Shown: positions 1 through 9,715, numbered from the stretch's first letter. The stretch: DNA of 64,000 nucleotides from Incurvaria masculella (GCA_946894095.1 OX335665.1:7016001-7080000), one strand, 5' to 3'. Program-made: numbers and translations. Notes: generated from the sequence alone by a model not told the origin.

Positions 1-421
1 GAGTTAGTCTGGACCTTGGTGAAAGACGTAGGCTACCTTTTGTGGTAAAAATGATAATAAAATGGTAAAAATAAAAATGAAAAAAGACCCTCCAACTCCG
101 AAGGGATGTAGGTTCTCTCTCTGTATTCTATCGTCTTTACCATGGAGAATACTCGTCAGAGCCGCATAACGCTGCACCTCCGTCCCCTTTCCGCCTTCGC
201 TCAACGCGGAACAGGGGGACAATACACATATTCACATTCGACATTCCAAAATTAAGAACCCACCGATAGTCTAGATCCTTCATCTATAGGGTCGGAAAAC
301 AATGGACTGGACCGAGGTATTTCCCCTAAAGTACAACCTGGGGTCCTTGAAAATTTAGAAGCACCTGGCCGGCCGGCATGGTTTTCGCAGCCCCCCTGTG
401 AGTTCGAAATCCTGGCAAGAA
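1..421. other. unassigned AT-rich DNA
   Basis: No repeat family, coding exon or RNA gene is recognised. Short open frames on the minus strand lack family motifs and codon structure and are treated as chance. Confidence 0.5.
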
Positions 422-783
422 CGGCCCGTAAGCTATGCTTCCCATACAAACGTAGTTTACTAATCATTTGGAAACCCCTATTCCAATTAAATTGATATTT
501 AATATCTAACATACAGTAGCAAATATCTGTGTCTGCATGCTTTTGTTATTTTGAAAAATCCAAACCGAATGAAATGAAAGCAAAAAGAAAATCTTCATAC
601 GAATTTTGTTTTCGCTGTGGTTTGATCCAGAATACATTTACCGAAAAAACAAAGACATGCAGACACAGATATATGTAGCCTAATATTAGATACCAAATAT
701 CAAGTAAGTTGGAACAGTGGTTTTCAAATGATTAGTAAACTACGTTTGTATGGGAGGCGAAATTTTGTGATGCTTACGGGCCG
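422..783. mobile_element. MITE-N, long palindromic element
   Basis: The two arms are imperfect inverted copies. The left arm starts CGGCCCGTAAGC and the right arm ends GCTTACGGGCCG. Inside, both arms carry CCCATACAAACGTAGTTTAC in opposite orientation and TCTGTGTCTGCATG near the centre, so each arm is over 100 bp. There is no transposase frame, so it is non-autonomous. A relative lies at about 47876-48200. Superfamily is unknown because no clean target duplication is visible. Confidence 0.7.
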
Positions 784-945
784 ACCTCGAACTTAGCATA
801 GAAAAAAATCGAAGGGCGTAAAATAGGGTATTAATGTTTGTACGTGTACAAATAATTCAGCCCGACGTCATTCCAAAACGACATTGAACCCTGCGGAGCC
901 GGGTTCCTCAGTTAGTATCTCATAGATTCCACAGGTATGTTAGGT
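784..945. other. low-copy repeat fragment
   Basis: Contains ACGACATTGAACCCTGCGGAGCC followed by a CTCAGTTAGTATC-like end; a similar string (ACGACATTGACCCGTGCGGA) recurs near 41505-41545, so this is probably the end of a dispersed repeat. The family is not identified. Confidence 0.35.
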
Positions 946-1193
946 CTGGGGGTCCATTCAGAGCAAGAGTGAGTTCGCGTTCGGGAGTGAGTTAACCTAA
1001 AAATAGCTGGGAAATATATTATTATTTAAATAACGGAACCGTTATATATGCTTCCAACGTATTTACGGGACAAACCAGATTTTTACCTAACTGTAACGAT
1101 GTTCTAGAAGTGTGGAAACATTAAATATTTAAAAAAGTGAGTTGATATTTAGTTGCGAATTCGAACTCACTCTTACCCTGAATGGACCCCCAG
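946..1193. mobile_element. MITE with about 32-bp terminal inverted repeats
   Basis: Left end CTGGGGGTCCATTCAG and right end CTGAATGGACCCCCAG are inverted copies, and the match continues inward through an AGAGTGAGTTCG-type stretch. GTTAGGT flanks both ends, which may be a 7-bp target duplication, but the right flank is itself made of TTAGG-like repeats so this is uncertain. About 248 bp, no open frame of interest. Confidence 0.7.
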
Positions 1194-1300
1194 GTTAGGT
1201 TATGTTACTAAATAGGTTAGGTTAGGTTTATGTATACAAACTGAAAGGGTTTAGGTTAGGTTAGTTTATACAAACTGAAAGGGACTGAAATCATTCGATC
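1194..1300. repeat. short TTAGG-like and direct repeats
   Basis: GGTTAGGTTAGGTTT and TTTAGGTTAGGTTAG occur about 35 bp apart, each joined to a TATACAAACTGAAAGGG copy, so a roughly 45-bp unit is present twice. The TTAGG core matches the insect telomere motif but only two or three units occur each time; this is not a telomere. Confidence 0.5.
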
Positions 1301-2001
1301 AACCCACCCCGAATGATCCGTCACGGAGCACAAAATACCAAAAATCAACATGCTAGAACCCGAAATCCGAAGTATAATTTTCTCGAAATTATTACGTACG
1401 CCCTCCATAATGATACATAAAAACGGAAACAAAAAAAAAGGCAGTTCGAATGTAATCTATTCTCGCGGCATATGTCGGGTCGTTTGATAGAAAAACAGTG
1501 GAAAAAAGTCTTATATCGGTGGCTCCCACACCATGGCGGCTGTGTAGGAAGAATATACGCTTTTGTGTGTGTGTGTGTGTCTGTGAACATAGGGTGTTTT
1601 TTTAATAGTGCTGGAACATCACCTAAGTCACCGAATAAATAACAAGTGGTGCTATCGTCCCCAAACAGTGCTGACATTTGGGTAAGGATTGTTCAGGGAA
1701 TAAAATAATCAGATCAAACAAATGAAAAGAATTTTAAAATTAATTTGCGCGAGTGGCTATCGACACAGTTTTTCTACGATTTAATTTTTTTTGAAATACT
1801 AACCTAAATATGACAATAATAATTTTGTCTATAAATATCAATGTGAATTAATGTAATAATATAATATAATGTAATAATTTAATAATTCAGTAAATTTTGA
1901 CGATGTATGTAGAGAGTATGAAGTAAATATGTATATTCCGTTGTTACTATTTGCAAATTAATGAATTTTTAATTTGAATTAGAAACGTTTTTTTTTATTT
2001 C
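1301..2001. other. unassigned, with short (GT)n
   Basis: A (GT)n tract lies at about 1563-1580. The rest is AT-rich. An open frame of 110 codons on the minus strand shows no domain and no compositional signature of coding. Confidence 0.5.
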
Positions 2002-2445
2002 AGTCTCGGTAGCCCAGTGACGCGACGCCTTGCGGTTCGATAAGCATGGTGAATCAACTCTGAGCGCGGTCGGGTTTTAGACTGGCCGCGGTCCCCTTTC
2101 TTACTTAATAGGTGGTAGGGTTAATCCCGCCCGGGTTGGTGAGCGGCAATGAAAATAGTCCGTCATTTCCATCCAGTTCTAGCCCTAGTTCGCATGGGAT
2201 GAAAAAATGGTCAATAAACAATTGGCGGTGGTAGTAATGAACAGTTCACTTTTTTATGTACGCTTAATAAATGTATAAGGACAAATCGTCCGGGTTTTAG
2301 TGGAAGAAAAAAATCGTCATAAATGCAATGAGTGAAAATGGCCTTGCTTATCAAGGGAAGGCCCCGGCATGGCACCTTATTCCTAAGGGAATGCAGTGTG
2401 TTGAGCATATATGACGGTGGGCGTGGTAGTTATCCATATTGAATG
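2002..2445 (+). mobile_element. SINE-A copy, degenerate
   Basis: Begins with the CTCGGTAGCCCAGTG head (a box A-like motif) followed by TTGCGGTTCGATAAGC and CAACTCTGAGCGCGGT. It continues into the family body (TAGGTGGTAGGGTTAATCCC, GCCCGGGTTGG) and the GGCATGGCACCTTATTCC segment near 2370. The middle holds foreign or diverged sequence (2205-2330). This head differs from the commoner tRNA-type head of the same family. Confidence 0.65.
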
Positions 2446-2619
2446 AAGTAAAAACTATATTTTCGTTGGATTGTCCATGAAAATTATTTGTTCCAGAGTT
2501 ATTTTTTCCCTGATATCGCTCATATTTAAAAATAAGTCATAAAAATCATTATAAAAATTATTCATATTTAAATGACCAGGCGATGAATCTCACTCAAACT
2601 ATTCGTAGGAATAAACCAG
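2446..2619. other. unassigned
   Basis: AT-rich sequence with no recognisable feature. Confidence 0.4.
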
Positions 2620-2690
2620 CAGGAGACTAAGATTCCTGATTCCTGATTACTGAATGCCAGGAATAGACCTGCTGTTGTGCACTCCAGCCG
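2620..2690. mobile_element. MITE-R fragment
   Basis: Ends GCCAGGAATAGACCTGCTG, preceded by GATTCCTGATTACTGAAT. This matches one end of the palindromic MITE-R copies at 41210-41414 and 57438-57691. Only one arm is present. Confidence 0.6.
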
Positions 2691-2840
2691 CAATAGAACT
2701 ACTATGTTTTATCGCAACGTGCTGTGTTAGATTATTTTCTACAAGTAACGTAATTTTAAAATCTGTTATAAATTAACGTTCATTATTATTTTTTCATAGC
2801 AATTGATTTGTTTTATTGTCTAATAAATATCTTTCTTTCT
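2691..2840 (+). mobile_element. probable LINE 3' end
   Basis: Ends with TAATAAATATCTTTCTTTC, i.e. a polyadenylation-like signal followed by a simple-repeat tail, as in 5'-truncated LINE copies. No coding part remains, so the family is not determinable. Confidence 0.35.
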
Positions 2841-2896
2841 TTACAATTAATACATTAAGAATCACCTGATTACCATAACTGTTTAGAAGTTGACGT

Positions 2897-3287
2897 TTTT
2901 TTTTTATGCAACCTGACATGAATGGCTAATACCACACAACTACCGTTATGATATTAGTCCAATACACCACATTCCCGAAGGAATTAGGTGCCATGCCAGG
3001 ACCTTCCCTTTATGAGCACGGCTACATTGAACTGAATGGAAAACACGGACAATTTTTCATTGCCGTTTCGACCACCTTTTCATCCAATGCGATGGTATCA
3101 ACTACCACCTAGTAGGGGAAGGGGACCTACAGTTTTACATGGATTCCGAACCATGGAGCAGCTCGCATTCGTGACGAAATGCACTTATCAAACTCGAAAA
3201 GAGAAAGACAGTGGTGCATGTCGGAATTGAACCCAGGCCTCTGGTACGCTAGGCCAGTCCCCGCGCCACTAGGCTACGAGCCGCAAA
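2897..3287 (-). mobile_element. SINE-A copy, tRNA-type head
   Basis: On the minus strand it starts with a tRNA-like head (box A-like TAGCCTAGTGGCG, box B GGTTCAATTCC, an exact match to the Pol III consensus). The body follows with CGTCACGAATGCGAGCTGCT, the GTCGAAACGG/GGCAATGAAAAATTG segment and GGCATGGCACCTAATTCC. The tail is a CATTCATGTCAGGTTGCAT sequence then poly-A. About 390 bp and close to full length. Confidence 0.85.
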
Positions 3288-4111
3288 AAGCAATCTCAAT
3301 ATTACAAATACAACACCATATTAAATTCGAATCGAATGTTTAAGACTCGCTGCTACTAACTTGTAGCGACCCTGTATAAAAATAAAACTAATAATCATCA
3401 ATATACAGAGTTGGGTGGGTACATGACCGTATCTCTGTCTCTTTCGCTCTTCAGAATATGCCCGTACAGATGTTGTGGTCTTTCTTTTGCACCGATCCAA
3501 TGAAATAGAGTTTTTACTTCTCGGCAGTGGTAGGGTGACCACAATTTACCGGGAAATCAGGAATACACAGTCTTGTAGGTATAATTACAATATGGCGGAA
3601 GCATGTTTTGATCCTTTCTGGTTAACTCACAGAGAAAGCGGTGTTATATTATGTATGGGTCTATATGTCGTAGTGATATAGAAAACAATGTGATTTCGCT
3701 AAATCCCTACTATTTTTGCTGCTCTCATACTGTTTTTGTGCATACTTTCATGCGTACTTATTTTGTCTTTTTATTTATTTTATTTGATTATTCCGCCTTG
3801 GTGCAATAATGTAGTTTTGATGCATTTTTCTCTGAAAATGCATTTTTTCTGTTTGCTAAATAAATTATTCATTAATTCATGCATTCCAATAAAAAACATT
3901 TTTGACTATTTCAAGTGTAATGAACTACACAGAATGTACAAAAAATAACCAGCCAAACCAATAGTCGTTTTTTAGTAAAATTATAGTCAGATAATTGTGA
4001 TAGAAAATATAATTCTCCAGCAATGACTATCCGTCTTTTGAGCAACGTGAGTTTGTACTATCAGTCTGATAAGTACTATCTGAGGATTAGATCAGACTAT
4101 TGAAAAATCAG
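3288..4111. other. unassigned
   Basis: AT-rich unique-looking DNA. Several short open frames on both strands carry no recognisable motif. Confidence 0.5.
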
Positions 4112-4279
4112 CCCTAAGCCTGGTTTTCACTAAGTACTGATTTATTTTCATGGAAACTTAAAGGTTCTTTATTACTAAAGTGCTGATTATCGTGTACTGG
4201 TATTGATTGCAAGCTGCTAAGAAAGGCCCTTAATATGTGGAGATTAAGCTAATCAGCAGTAGGTGAAAAAGGCCCTAAG
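4112..4279. mobile_element. MITE-C, Tourist-like
   Basis: Starts (TAA)GCCTGGTTTTCAC and ends GGTGAAAAAGGCCC(TAA). Internal halves are imperfect inverted copies (TAAAGTGCTGATTATC versus GATTAAGCTAATCAGCAG). TAA/TTA at both ends is the PIF/Harbinger target signature. About 168 bp, no coding capacity. Other copies are at 7721, 8245, 39010, 39168, 42290, 43044, 51056 and 54700. Confidence 0.8.
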
Positions 4280-5062
4280 CTATATACCAAAACCTAACCT
4301 TTTACTGGTTGAAAAAATGTTTTTTAATGATTTGAAAAGATTAAATTAAAAAGACAATTTTAAAAGATAATTGAACATTAAAAAGACAATTAAATTATGA
4401 AGACAAATGTGTGGCGTATAGGGTGATGCCGTTTGTACTTTGTAAACTGGGAACGAAACTAAATGCATACATTTTGCTAAAAACTGCGACATATGTTCAG
4501 GTTGTCTTGGTAAAACCGAACTTATGTCCGTTAAAAAATACCATAAAAGAAGTAGGCATTTCGAAATGTATGGATACGTTTTTTTGCATGGAAGAATTTC
4601 CTCTAAGCTACAATAAACGGATTGAATCAGTTGAAATAATAAATAATGAATGATTTTAAAATCTTCTTTGAACACATACTATTTAAGTTTCATACATTTT
4701 CATATCCAAAATGATTTGTCAAAAAAAATATAGGTTGTAAATATACAATATATTGATAGATTACATATAGTCACGGTTTTTGGATAAAACAACTACATTT
4801 AAACGGCTAGAAATATGAAAAACTATAAAAATAAAACACATTTTTAATTTTCTTAAAATATTCGAAACCAGGGTCACCCTAATGACAAGCCACAAATTTG
4901 ATAATTTATAGGTTATCTCCCATCCCTACTCGAGAAAATATACGGTGATAATTATAACTTCTACCTACCTTGTATCTCTGATATTGGAATAGGGTTCCGT
5001 AAGGCAGAAAAATATTAAATAATATATGTATTTGGAAGTTCCATTTTTGTATGTAACTGTAT
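4280..5062. other. unassigned
   Basis: AT-rich with overlapping short frames on both strands around 4346-4675. None shows a known motif. Confidence 0.5.
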
Positions 5063-5220
5063 ATGGGTAGCGCTAATACCAAACCGACTATCATGATATT
5101 AGCACATGAGCACTAGGTGCCTTGCCAGGACAGGACTTACGCGGCTACGTTCAAGTGGATGGAAAAACTGACAATTTTTCATTGTCGCTTCGGTACAAAC
5201 CCGGGAGGGATTAACCCTAC
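5063..5220 (-). mobile_element. SINE-A fragment
   Basis: Body and tail segment only: minus-strand ACCATCATGA/GCTAATACC relatives and plus-strand GATGGAAAAACTGACAATTT, TCGCTTCGGTACAAACCCGG. Truncated before the head; another SINE-A copy begins 45 bp further on. Confidence 0.7.
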
Positions 5221-5265
5221 TTAGTGACACAGCCACAGCCTCAACGATGGAAAACGGTCACCCAT

Positions 5266-5654
5266 CTTTTTTTTTTTTTTATGTGACTGGACATGGATGG
5301 CTAATACCACAAGTTCTGTCATGGTATTAGCCCAACACACCACATGGGAACTAGGTGCCATGCCAGGACCTTCCTTATATTGCACAGCTACATTGAACTG
5401 GATGGAAAACACGGACAATTTTCATTGCCGCTTCGACCATCGTTCATCCAATGCGATGGTACCAACCCGGGCGGGATAAACCCTACCACCTAGTAAGTAA
5501 GGAAGGGGACCTACAGCTTAACGTGGAATCCGAACCACGGCCAGCCTCTCTCGACGGTCGAATGGTCACCCATCCAAGACCAGACCGGACCCAGCGTTGC
5601 TTAACTTCGGAGAGCGATCGCCGAAGTGTCGCGCCACTGGGCCACCGAGGCTGA
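5266..5654 (-). mobile_element. SINE-A copy with 5S rRNA-like head
   Basis: Read on the minus strand: a CTCGGTGGCCCAGTGGCG start, then a 5S-rRNA-like block (plus-strand 5564-5623), then the usual SINE-A body and the CATGTCCAGTCACAT tail with poly-A. The body is the same as in tRNA-headed copies such as 2897-3287. SINEs with 5S-derived heads are known as the SINE3 class; here the 5S head sits on a body also used by a tRNA head. Confidence 0.85.
5564..5623 (-). other. 5S rRNA-derived promoter block
   Basis: On the minus strand this contains CCGAAGTTAAGCAACG, equivalent to 5S rRNA box A, and CTTGGATGGGTGACC, equivalent to box C, at roughly the 5S spacing. It spans only about half of a 5S gene, so it is a promoter relic inside a SINE and not an rRNA gene. 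Confidence 0.85.
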
Positions 5655-5735
5655 CTAAAACACAACCGCGCTCAGAGTTGATGCACCCCGCTTATCGAAC
5701 CGCAAGGCGTCGCGCCGCTGCACTGAAACTGATTA
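5655..5735 (-). mobile_element. second SINE-A head module upstream of the 5S head
   Basis: Directly upstream (minus strand) of the 5S-headed copy is GCGCGACGCCTTGCGGTTCG, then CATCAACTCTGAGCGCGGTT. The same module heads the copies at 2002 and 59095. The element is therefore a head-plus-head composite or part of an older dimer. Confidence 0.65.
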
Positions 5736-5853
5736 TTAGTTGATTCAAACTAAATTCACGAATTGCATTTGAATTAACCAAATGAGAATAGTTAATTTTT
5801 CAACTATCAATTAAGTTAAAAGAAAACGACTAAATATATAATTGTTTCTACTT

Positions 5854-6166
5854 TTAAGGTGGCCCAACCCGGCGGGACTAACTCATTCGCGGGCACTGTA
5901 CAAAACCGTGCTGTTGCGCTCTGGGACCTTCTCTGTTTCTAAGTAAAAGGCAGGCTCCGTGATGAGGAAGATGCAACATGTCCACAAAAAAGACAATGTG
6001 CATAGTGTATGATTTGGTAAGATTTACGAAATTTTTGATTTCAAAACGACTTATAGCTAAAAGTAAACCACGACCGCTGTAGTAAAAAATCTAACAAAAA
6101 CCAAATAGATTATAAATCTTGATTAAATAAGCTATGTCCGATGACTAATCTTTTTAAGATTTTCTT
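5854..6166. mobile_element. MITE-P, left part, chimeric
   Basis: Begins TTAAGGTGGCCCAACCCGG (TTAA is the piggyBac-type target) and follows the family through TGGGACCTTCTCTGTTTC and CTAATCTTTTTAAGAT. It stops at about 6166, where MITE-G sequence takes over; the family right end is missing. Confidence 0.8.
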
Positions 6167-6279
6167 AGTAATATGACTACTTTTAACTTTCTAACTTTTA
6201 TTATTAATTCGTGGCTTAAAGTGCAATACTTTTTGCGTTATGTGTGCAAACAACTTTATATGGGTCGGAACAGCCGTAA
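6167..6279. mobile_element. MITE-G, right half
   Basis: AGTAATATGACTAC, then ATTAATTCGTGGCTTAAAG, TTTTTGCGTTATGTGTGC and the end TATGGGTCGGAACAGCC. This matches the right half of the MITE-G copies at 8396 and 49568. It is fused to MITE-P with no spacer. Confidence 0.8.
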
Positions 6280-6944
6280 ACATGAAAACTTGTCATCTAT
6301 GCGTCTCTCCACTAAATAAATAATAACACAACGTAACCATGGCAACAGACAAGTGCACAATCAACCAATGTCTTCCTCAAAAATGGTTCCGCCGCCATTT
6401 TGAAATTGTTTTTTAATGACGGGACGCTGAGAGCTAATACCGCTGTCGGAGTCACTGAATAGTTTCTTTTTTATTTATTTTATTTTCAATGTAATAGTTT
6501 ATGTTTTTTTCCAAGATTTATTACACTTGATGTTATAATCTGGCGGGCGATTAGAATTTAGATATTAAGGCCTCGAGGCGGTGTTTTTGAAGCAAAAACA
6601 CTATATTGTTATTATTATTATATAATGTATGTTTGAATCGAAATCGTGATTACTTATGATTGGAAAAATCATAACATACAATCCCGAATTGCCTGGATCG
6701 ACGTAAATTATATTATGTCTTTATGATTTTTTTTATGACCATGGTAAGTACTTTCACGTATATTTTTTTAAAGACAGCTGTAGGTTGCAGTAACGCATAT
6801 AATTATATTTTTTTTGTTTCATTCAGGTGTAACAGAGATAGGAAATTTAACAATAATTTGGACCCCTTACGAAGCTTCTTCTACAAAAAGTGACAGTTGT
6901 CAACTAAATATTTCGATAGGTATATCTCACAAATATTACGATAT
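6280..6944. other. unassigned
   Basis: AT-rich; no family recognised. A short frame at 6814-7017 has no motif. Confidence 0.45.
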
Positions 6945-7220
6945 AAGTAAATTTCCTTTTTCGTACTTAGCAGGTACGTGGCTTATTCCAAGGAATGTGA
7001 CATGTATGTATGTATAATCGACCGTGAAGCAAGGACACATTTATTGAAGAAAGAGCCCAGTAAAAAGAACTACTTTACGAATATGCTGCAAGACTGGACC
7101 CGAACCAGAAAATCATACCATTCGCGGGCATTGCGTCTGTTTACCAATTTCGCCACCCGTAATTTGGAATTCTCCTACAGTCCCTCCTCCCGTAATGAAT
7201 GCCTCCTACTAACATAGTGT
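6945..7220 (-). mobile_element. SINE-B copy, near full length
   Basis: On the minus strand: AACACTATGTTAGTAGGAGG leader, tRNA-like head (GGTGGCGAAATTGGTAAAC ... CTGGTTCGGGTCCAG), then CTGGGCTCTTTCTTCAATA, CCTTGCTTCACGGTCG and a (CATA)n-rich tail. The head has the same D-arm and T-arm as the better-preserved copy at 37730. Confidence 0.75.
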
Positions 7221-7496
7221 TTAAAATTATTCCTTAATATAATCTTTGCTTTAGACCGTTCTACCAATGTAAGTTGGGCAGTAGCATTTAGGTATGAAAT
7301 CAAAATTGTGTTATATCATTTATGTTGGCGAAAAAAAAGACAAAAAAAAACATAATTTATAGACTAGTGAAGTTTCTTTGCGGGTTCTTCTTCACTGGTT
7401 GATCGAAACCGCGGATCAATCAAATTGTGACATGACTTAGTGTAGTTTTACTACCAGAAGTTGAATAAATAAATGAAATGAAATGAAATGAAATAA
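7221..7496 (+). mobile_element. LINE 3' end (family B)
   Basis: Includes GAAGTTTCTTTGCGGGTTC, TGATCGAAACCGCGGATC, TAGTTTTACTACCAGAAGTT and an (AATGA)n tail at 7473-7496. Related ends are at 11403, 25801 (minus), 34386 (minus) and 40228. No ORF remains; it is a 5'-truncated LINE or a LINE-tailed repeat. Confidence 0.65.
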
Positions 7497-7591
7497 GTAA
7501 GTTATCAAATATTCTGTGGATTTCTTTAGTAGAGTAAATATCCAGACTAATGAACCTTTGGTGGCAAATCAAAATACATCTACAGTAAATA

Positions 7592-7680
7592 GCTTTTCGG
7601 AAAACCGCTACAAAAGCGGTTTTCTAGACTCGGGATTCCTGATTTCTGATTACTGAATGCCAGGAATAGACCTGTTGGAA
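7592..7680. mobile_element. MITE-R fragment
   Basis: CGCTACAAAAGCGGTTTTCTAG then GGGATTCCTGATTTC and the CCAGGAATAGACCTG end; one arm of the MITE-R palindrome. Confidence 0.6.
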
Positions 7681-7720
7681 GTGCGACAGAACGTTGCTGT
7701 CGTCAAACGTTTTACGCAGT

Positions 7721-7888
7721 CTTAGGTCCTTTTTACACCTACTGCTGATTAGCTTAGTCGTCACATATTAAGGGCCTTTCTTAGCAGCTTGCAATCAATA
7801 CCAGTACAAGATAATCAACACTTTAGTAATAAAGGCCCTTTAAGTGTTGATTAAAATAAATCAGCACTTGGTGAAAAATAAGCTTAGC
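7721..7888. mobile_element. MITE-C copy
   Basis: Opposite orientation to the copy at 4112: starts (TTA)GGTCCTTTTTACACC and ends TCAGCACTTGGTGAAAAAT followed by AAGCTTAG. About 168 bp. Confidence 0.75.
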
Positions 7889-7925
7889 CTGGCCTGGGCC
7901 TTTATTACTAAAGTAAAAATCATCT

Positions 7926-8225
7926 TTGTATTGTATTGTATTGTTTTATTGCATTTATAGGTAGGTAACCTACACTTAAACATGTCAAGAATCATTATGC
8001 TAGGCCTATGTCAAAAATATAAATGTCGCATACTCTATTTCCATGCATATAAGAACTGGCAAACATACTTTGCCAGTCACAAGATGAGTTTAAAACTGAA
8101 TTAAGTTTACTAATTTAAGTAGTTAATTAATCAATACCACCGCTCACAAGAAAAAGATAAGGAGAAACGGAAAAAAATAAGTATAAAAAACAATAAATAT
8201 AAAAAAAAACAATAATTAGGAATCT
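7926..8225 (-). mobile_element. LINE 3' end, antisense
   Basis: Starts on the plus strand with a (TTGTA)n tract, TTGTTTTATTGCATTTATAGG and GTAACCTACACTTAAACATG. The same junction is found at 42471-42562, which marks it as a dispersed LINE 3' end in minus orientation with an (ACAAT)n tail. The inner limit is approximate. Confidence 0.55.
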
Positions 8226-8244
8226 GAATTACGAATATTGAATT

Positions 8245-8327
8245 AGTATTGACTGCAAGTTGTTAAGAAAGGCCCTTAATATGTGGTGATTAAGCTAATC
8301 AGCAGTAGGTGAAAAAGGTCCTTAGTA
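8245..8327. mobile_element. MITE-C, half copy
   Basis: TATTGACTGCAAGTTG, AAGAAAGGCCCTTAATATG and GCAGTAGGTGAAAAAGGTCC: right half only. Confidence 0.7.
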
Positions 8328-8395
8328 GGGTTCAGATGTTTACTACCGCCATTTATGGTTTTTTCGTGTTTATTGAATGTTTAATTGAATTCTTA

Positions 8396-8753
8396 TTAAG
8401 GATGTTCCGACCCATACAATGTTTTTTTTACACAAAACGCAAAAAGTATTGCACTTTAAGGCACGAATTCGTCAAAAATATTAAATATAGCCATAGTAGT
8501 TGCAGCGAAAACATATTCACAATTTCAGGTTTAATGGTTTCGTTGTAATTGTCGATTAGAAGTTTTACACCGTTAGATCGCGCTGTTAAATAAAAATCGT
8601 ATTTAAATAAATTGTAACAAAACCAATAATCCTAAAATTGTGAAGATGTTTTCGCTGCAAGTAATATGACTATATTAAACTTTTATTATTATTTCGTGGC
8701 TTAAAGTGCACTACTTTTTGCGTTATGTGTGCAAACCACTTTCGGGTCGGAGG
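8396..8753. mobile_element. MITE-G copy (TTAA, long palindrome)
   Basis: Starts TTAAGGATGTTCCGACCC and ends in GGGTCGGAGG; the inner arms repeat GCAAAAAGTATTGCACTTTA and its complement, and AATTCGTGGCTTAAAGTGCA. It is a foldback of about 355 bp with a TTAA target at the left; the right TTAA is lost. A 79-codon frame across it is a by-product of the repeat. Confidence 0.8.
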
Positions 8754-8971
8754 AATTCAACAGCGTTATCTAAGGTTAGTTCTATTAGTTCTTAGTCTAA
8801 GGATTAAAAGAATACCATTGATCCTTTTGGAATTATCATTTGGGACGTTATGCATATTTTTGAGGTAATGCATATAACTCAATTTAAAAATCTGTGATAA
8901 GCGAGTTGTGTTGTGTAAGGAGTGTATGAAGGGGGGGGGGGGGGTGTGTCAAAAGGGGGAGGGAGTTTAAT
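8754..8971. other. spacer with poly-G run
   Basis: Unique-looking sequence with a run of about 14 G at 8931-8944, directly before the 31-bp satellite array. Confidence 0.5.
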
Positions 8972-9715
8972 GCTGAGATAAATAGTCGTAACAGAAACTA
9001 AGGCTGAGATAAATAGTCGTAACAGAATCTAAGGCTGAGATAAATAGTCGTAACAGAAACTAAGGCTGAGATAAATAGTCGTAACAGAAACTAAGGCTGA
9101 GATAAATAGTCGTAACAGAAACTAAGGCTGAGATAAATAGTCGTAACAGAAACTAAGGCTGAGATAAATAGTCGTAACAGAAACTAAGGCTGAGATAAAT
9201 AGTCGTAACAGAAACTAAGGCTGAGATAAATAGTCGTAACAGAATCTAAGGCTGAGATAAATAGTCGTAACAGAAACTAAGGCTGAGATAAATAGTCGTA
9301 ACAGAAACTAAGGCTGAGATAAATAGTCGTAACAGAAACTAAGGCTGAGATAAATAGTCGTAACAGAAACTAAGGCTGAGATAAATAGTCGTAACAGAAA
9401 CTAAGGCTGAGATAAATAGTCGTAACAGAAACTAAGGCTGAGATAAATAGTCGTAACAGAAACTAAGGCTGAGATAAATAGTCGTAACAGAAACTAAGGC
9501 TGAGATAAATAGTCGTAACAGAAACTAAGGCTGAGATAAATAGTCGTAACAGAATCTAAGGCTGAGATAAATAGTCGTAACAGAAACTAAGGCTGAGATA
9601 AATAGTCGTAACAGAAACTAAGGCTGAGATAAATAGTCGTAACAGAAACTAAGGCTGAGATAAATAGTCGTAACAGAAACTAAGGCTGAGATAAATAGTC
9701 GTAACAGAAACTAAG
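8972..9715 (+). repeat. 31-bp satellite array, 24 units
   Basis: Exactly 744 bp = 24 x 31 by coordinate count. Units begin GCTGAGATAAATAGTCG. They are almost identical; units 2, 9 and 19 differ at one base (AATCTAAG instead of AACTAAG before the junction). The unit is the terminal inverted repeat of MITE-S, and the array runs straight into the MITE-S interior at 9716. There are no unique spacers, so it is not a CRISPR array. Confidence 0.95.

Noticed and set aside
1194..1263. Telomeric TTAGG repeat
   Set aside because: Only two or three units at a time; too short and interrupted to indicate a telomere or an interstitial telomere block.
5564..5623. Possible 5S rRNA gene
   Set aside because: Only about 60 of roughly 120 bases are present, embedded in a repeat that has lost the rest.
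8972..9715. Regular repeats suggestive of a CRISPR array
   Set aside because: Units are contiguous 31-mers with no spacers, the unit is a MITE end, and the DNA is eukaryotic.
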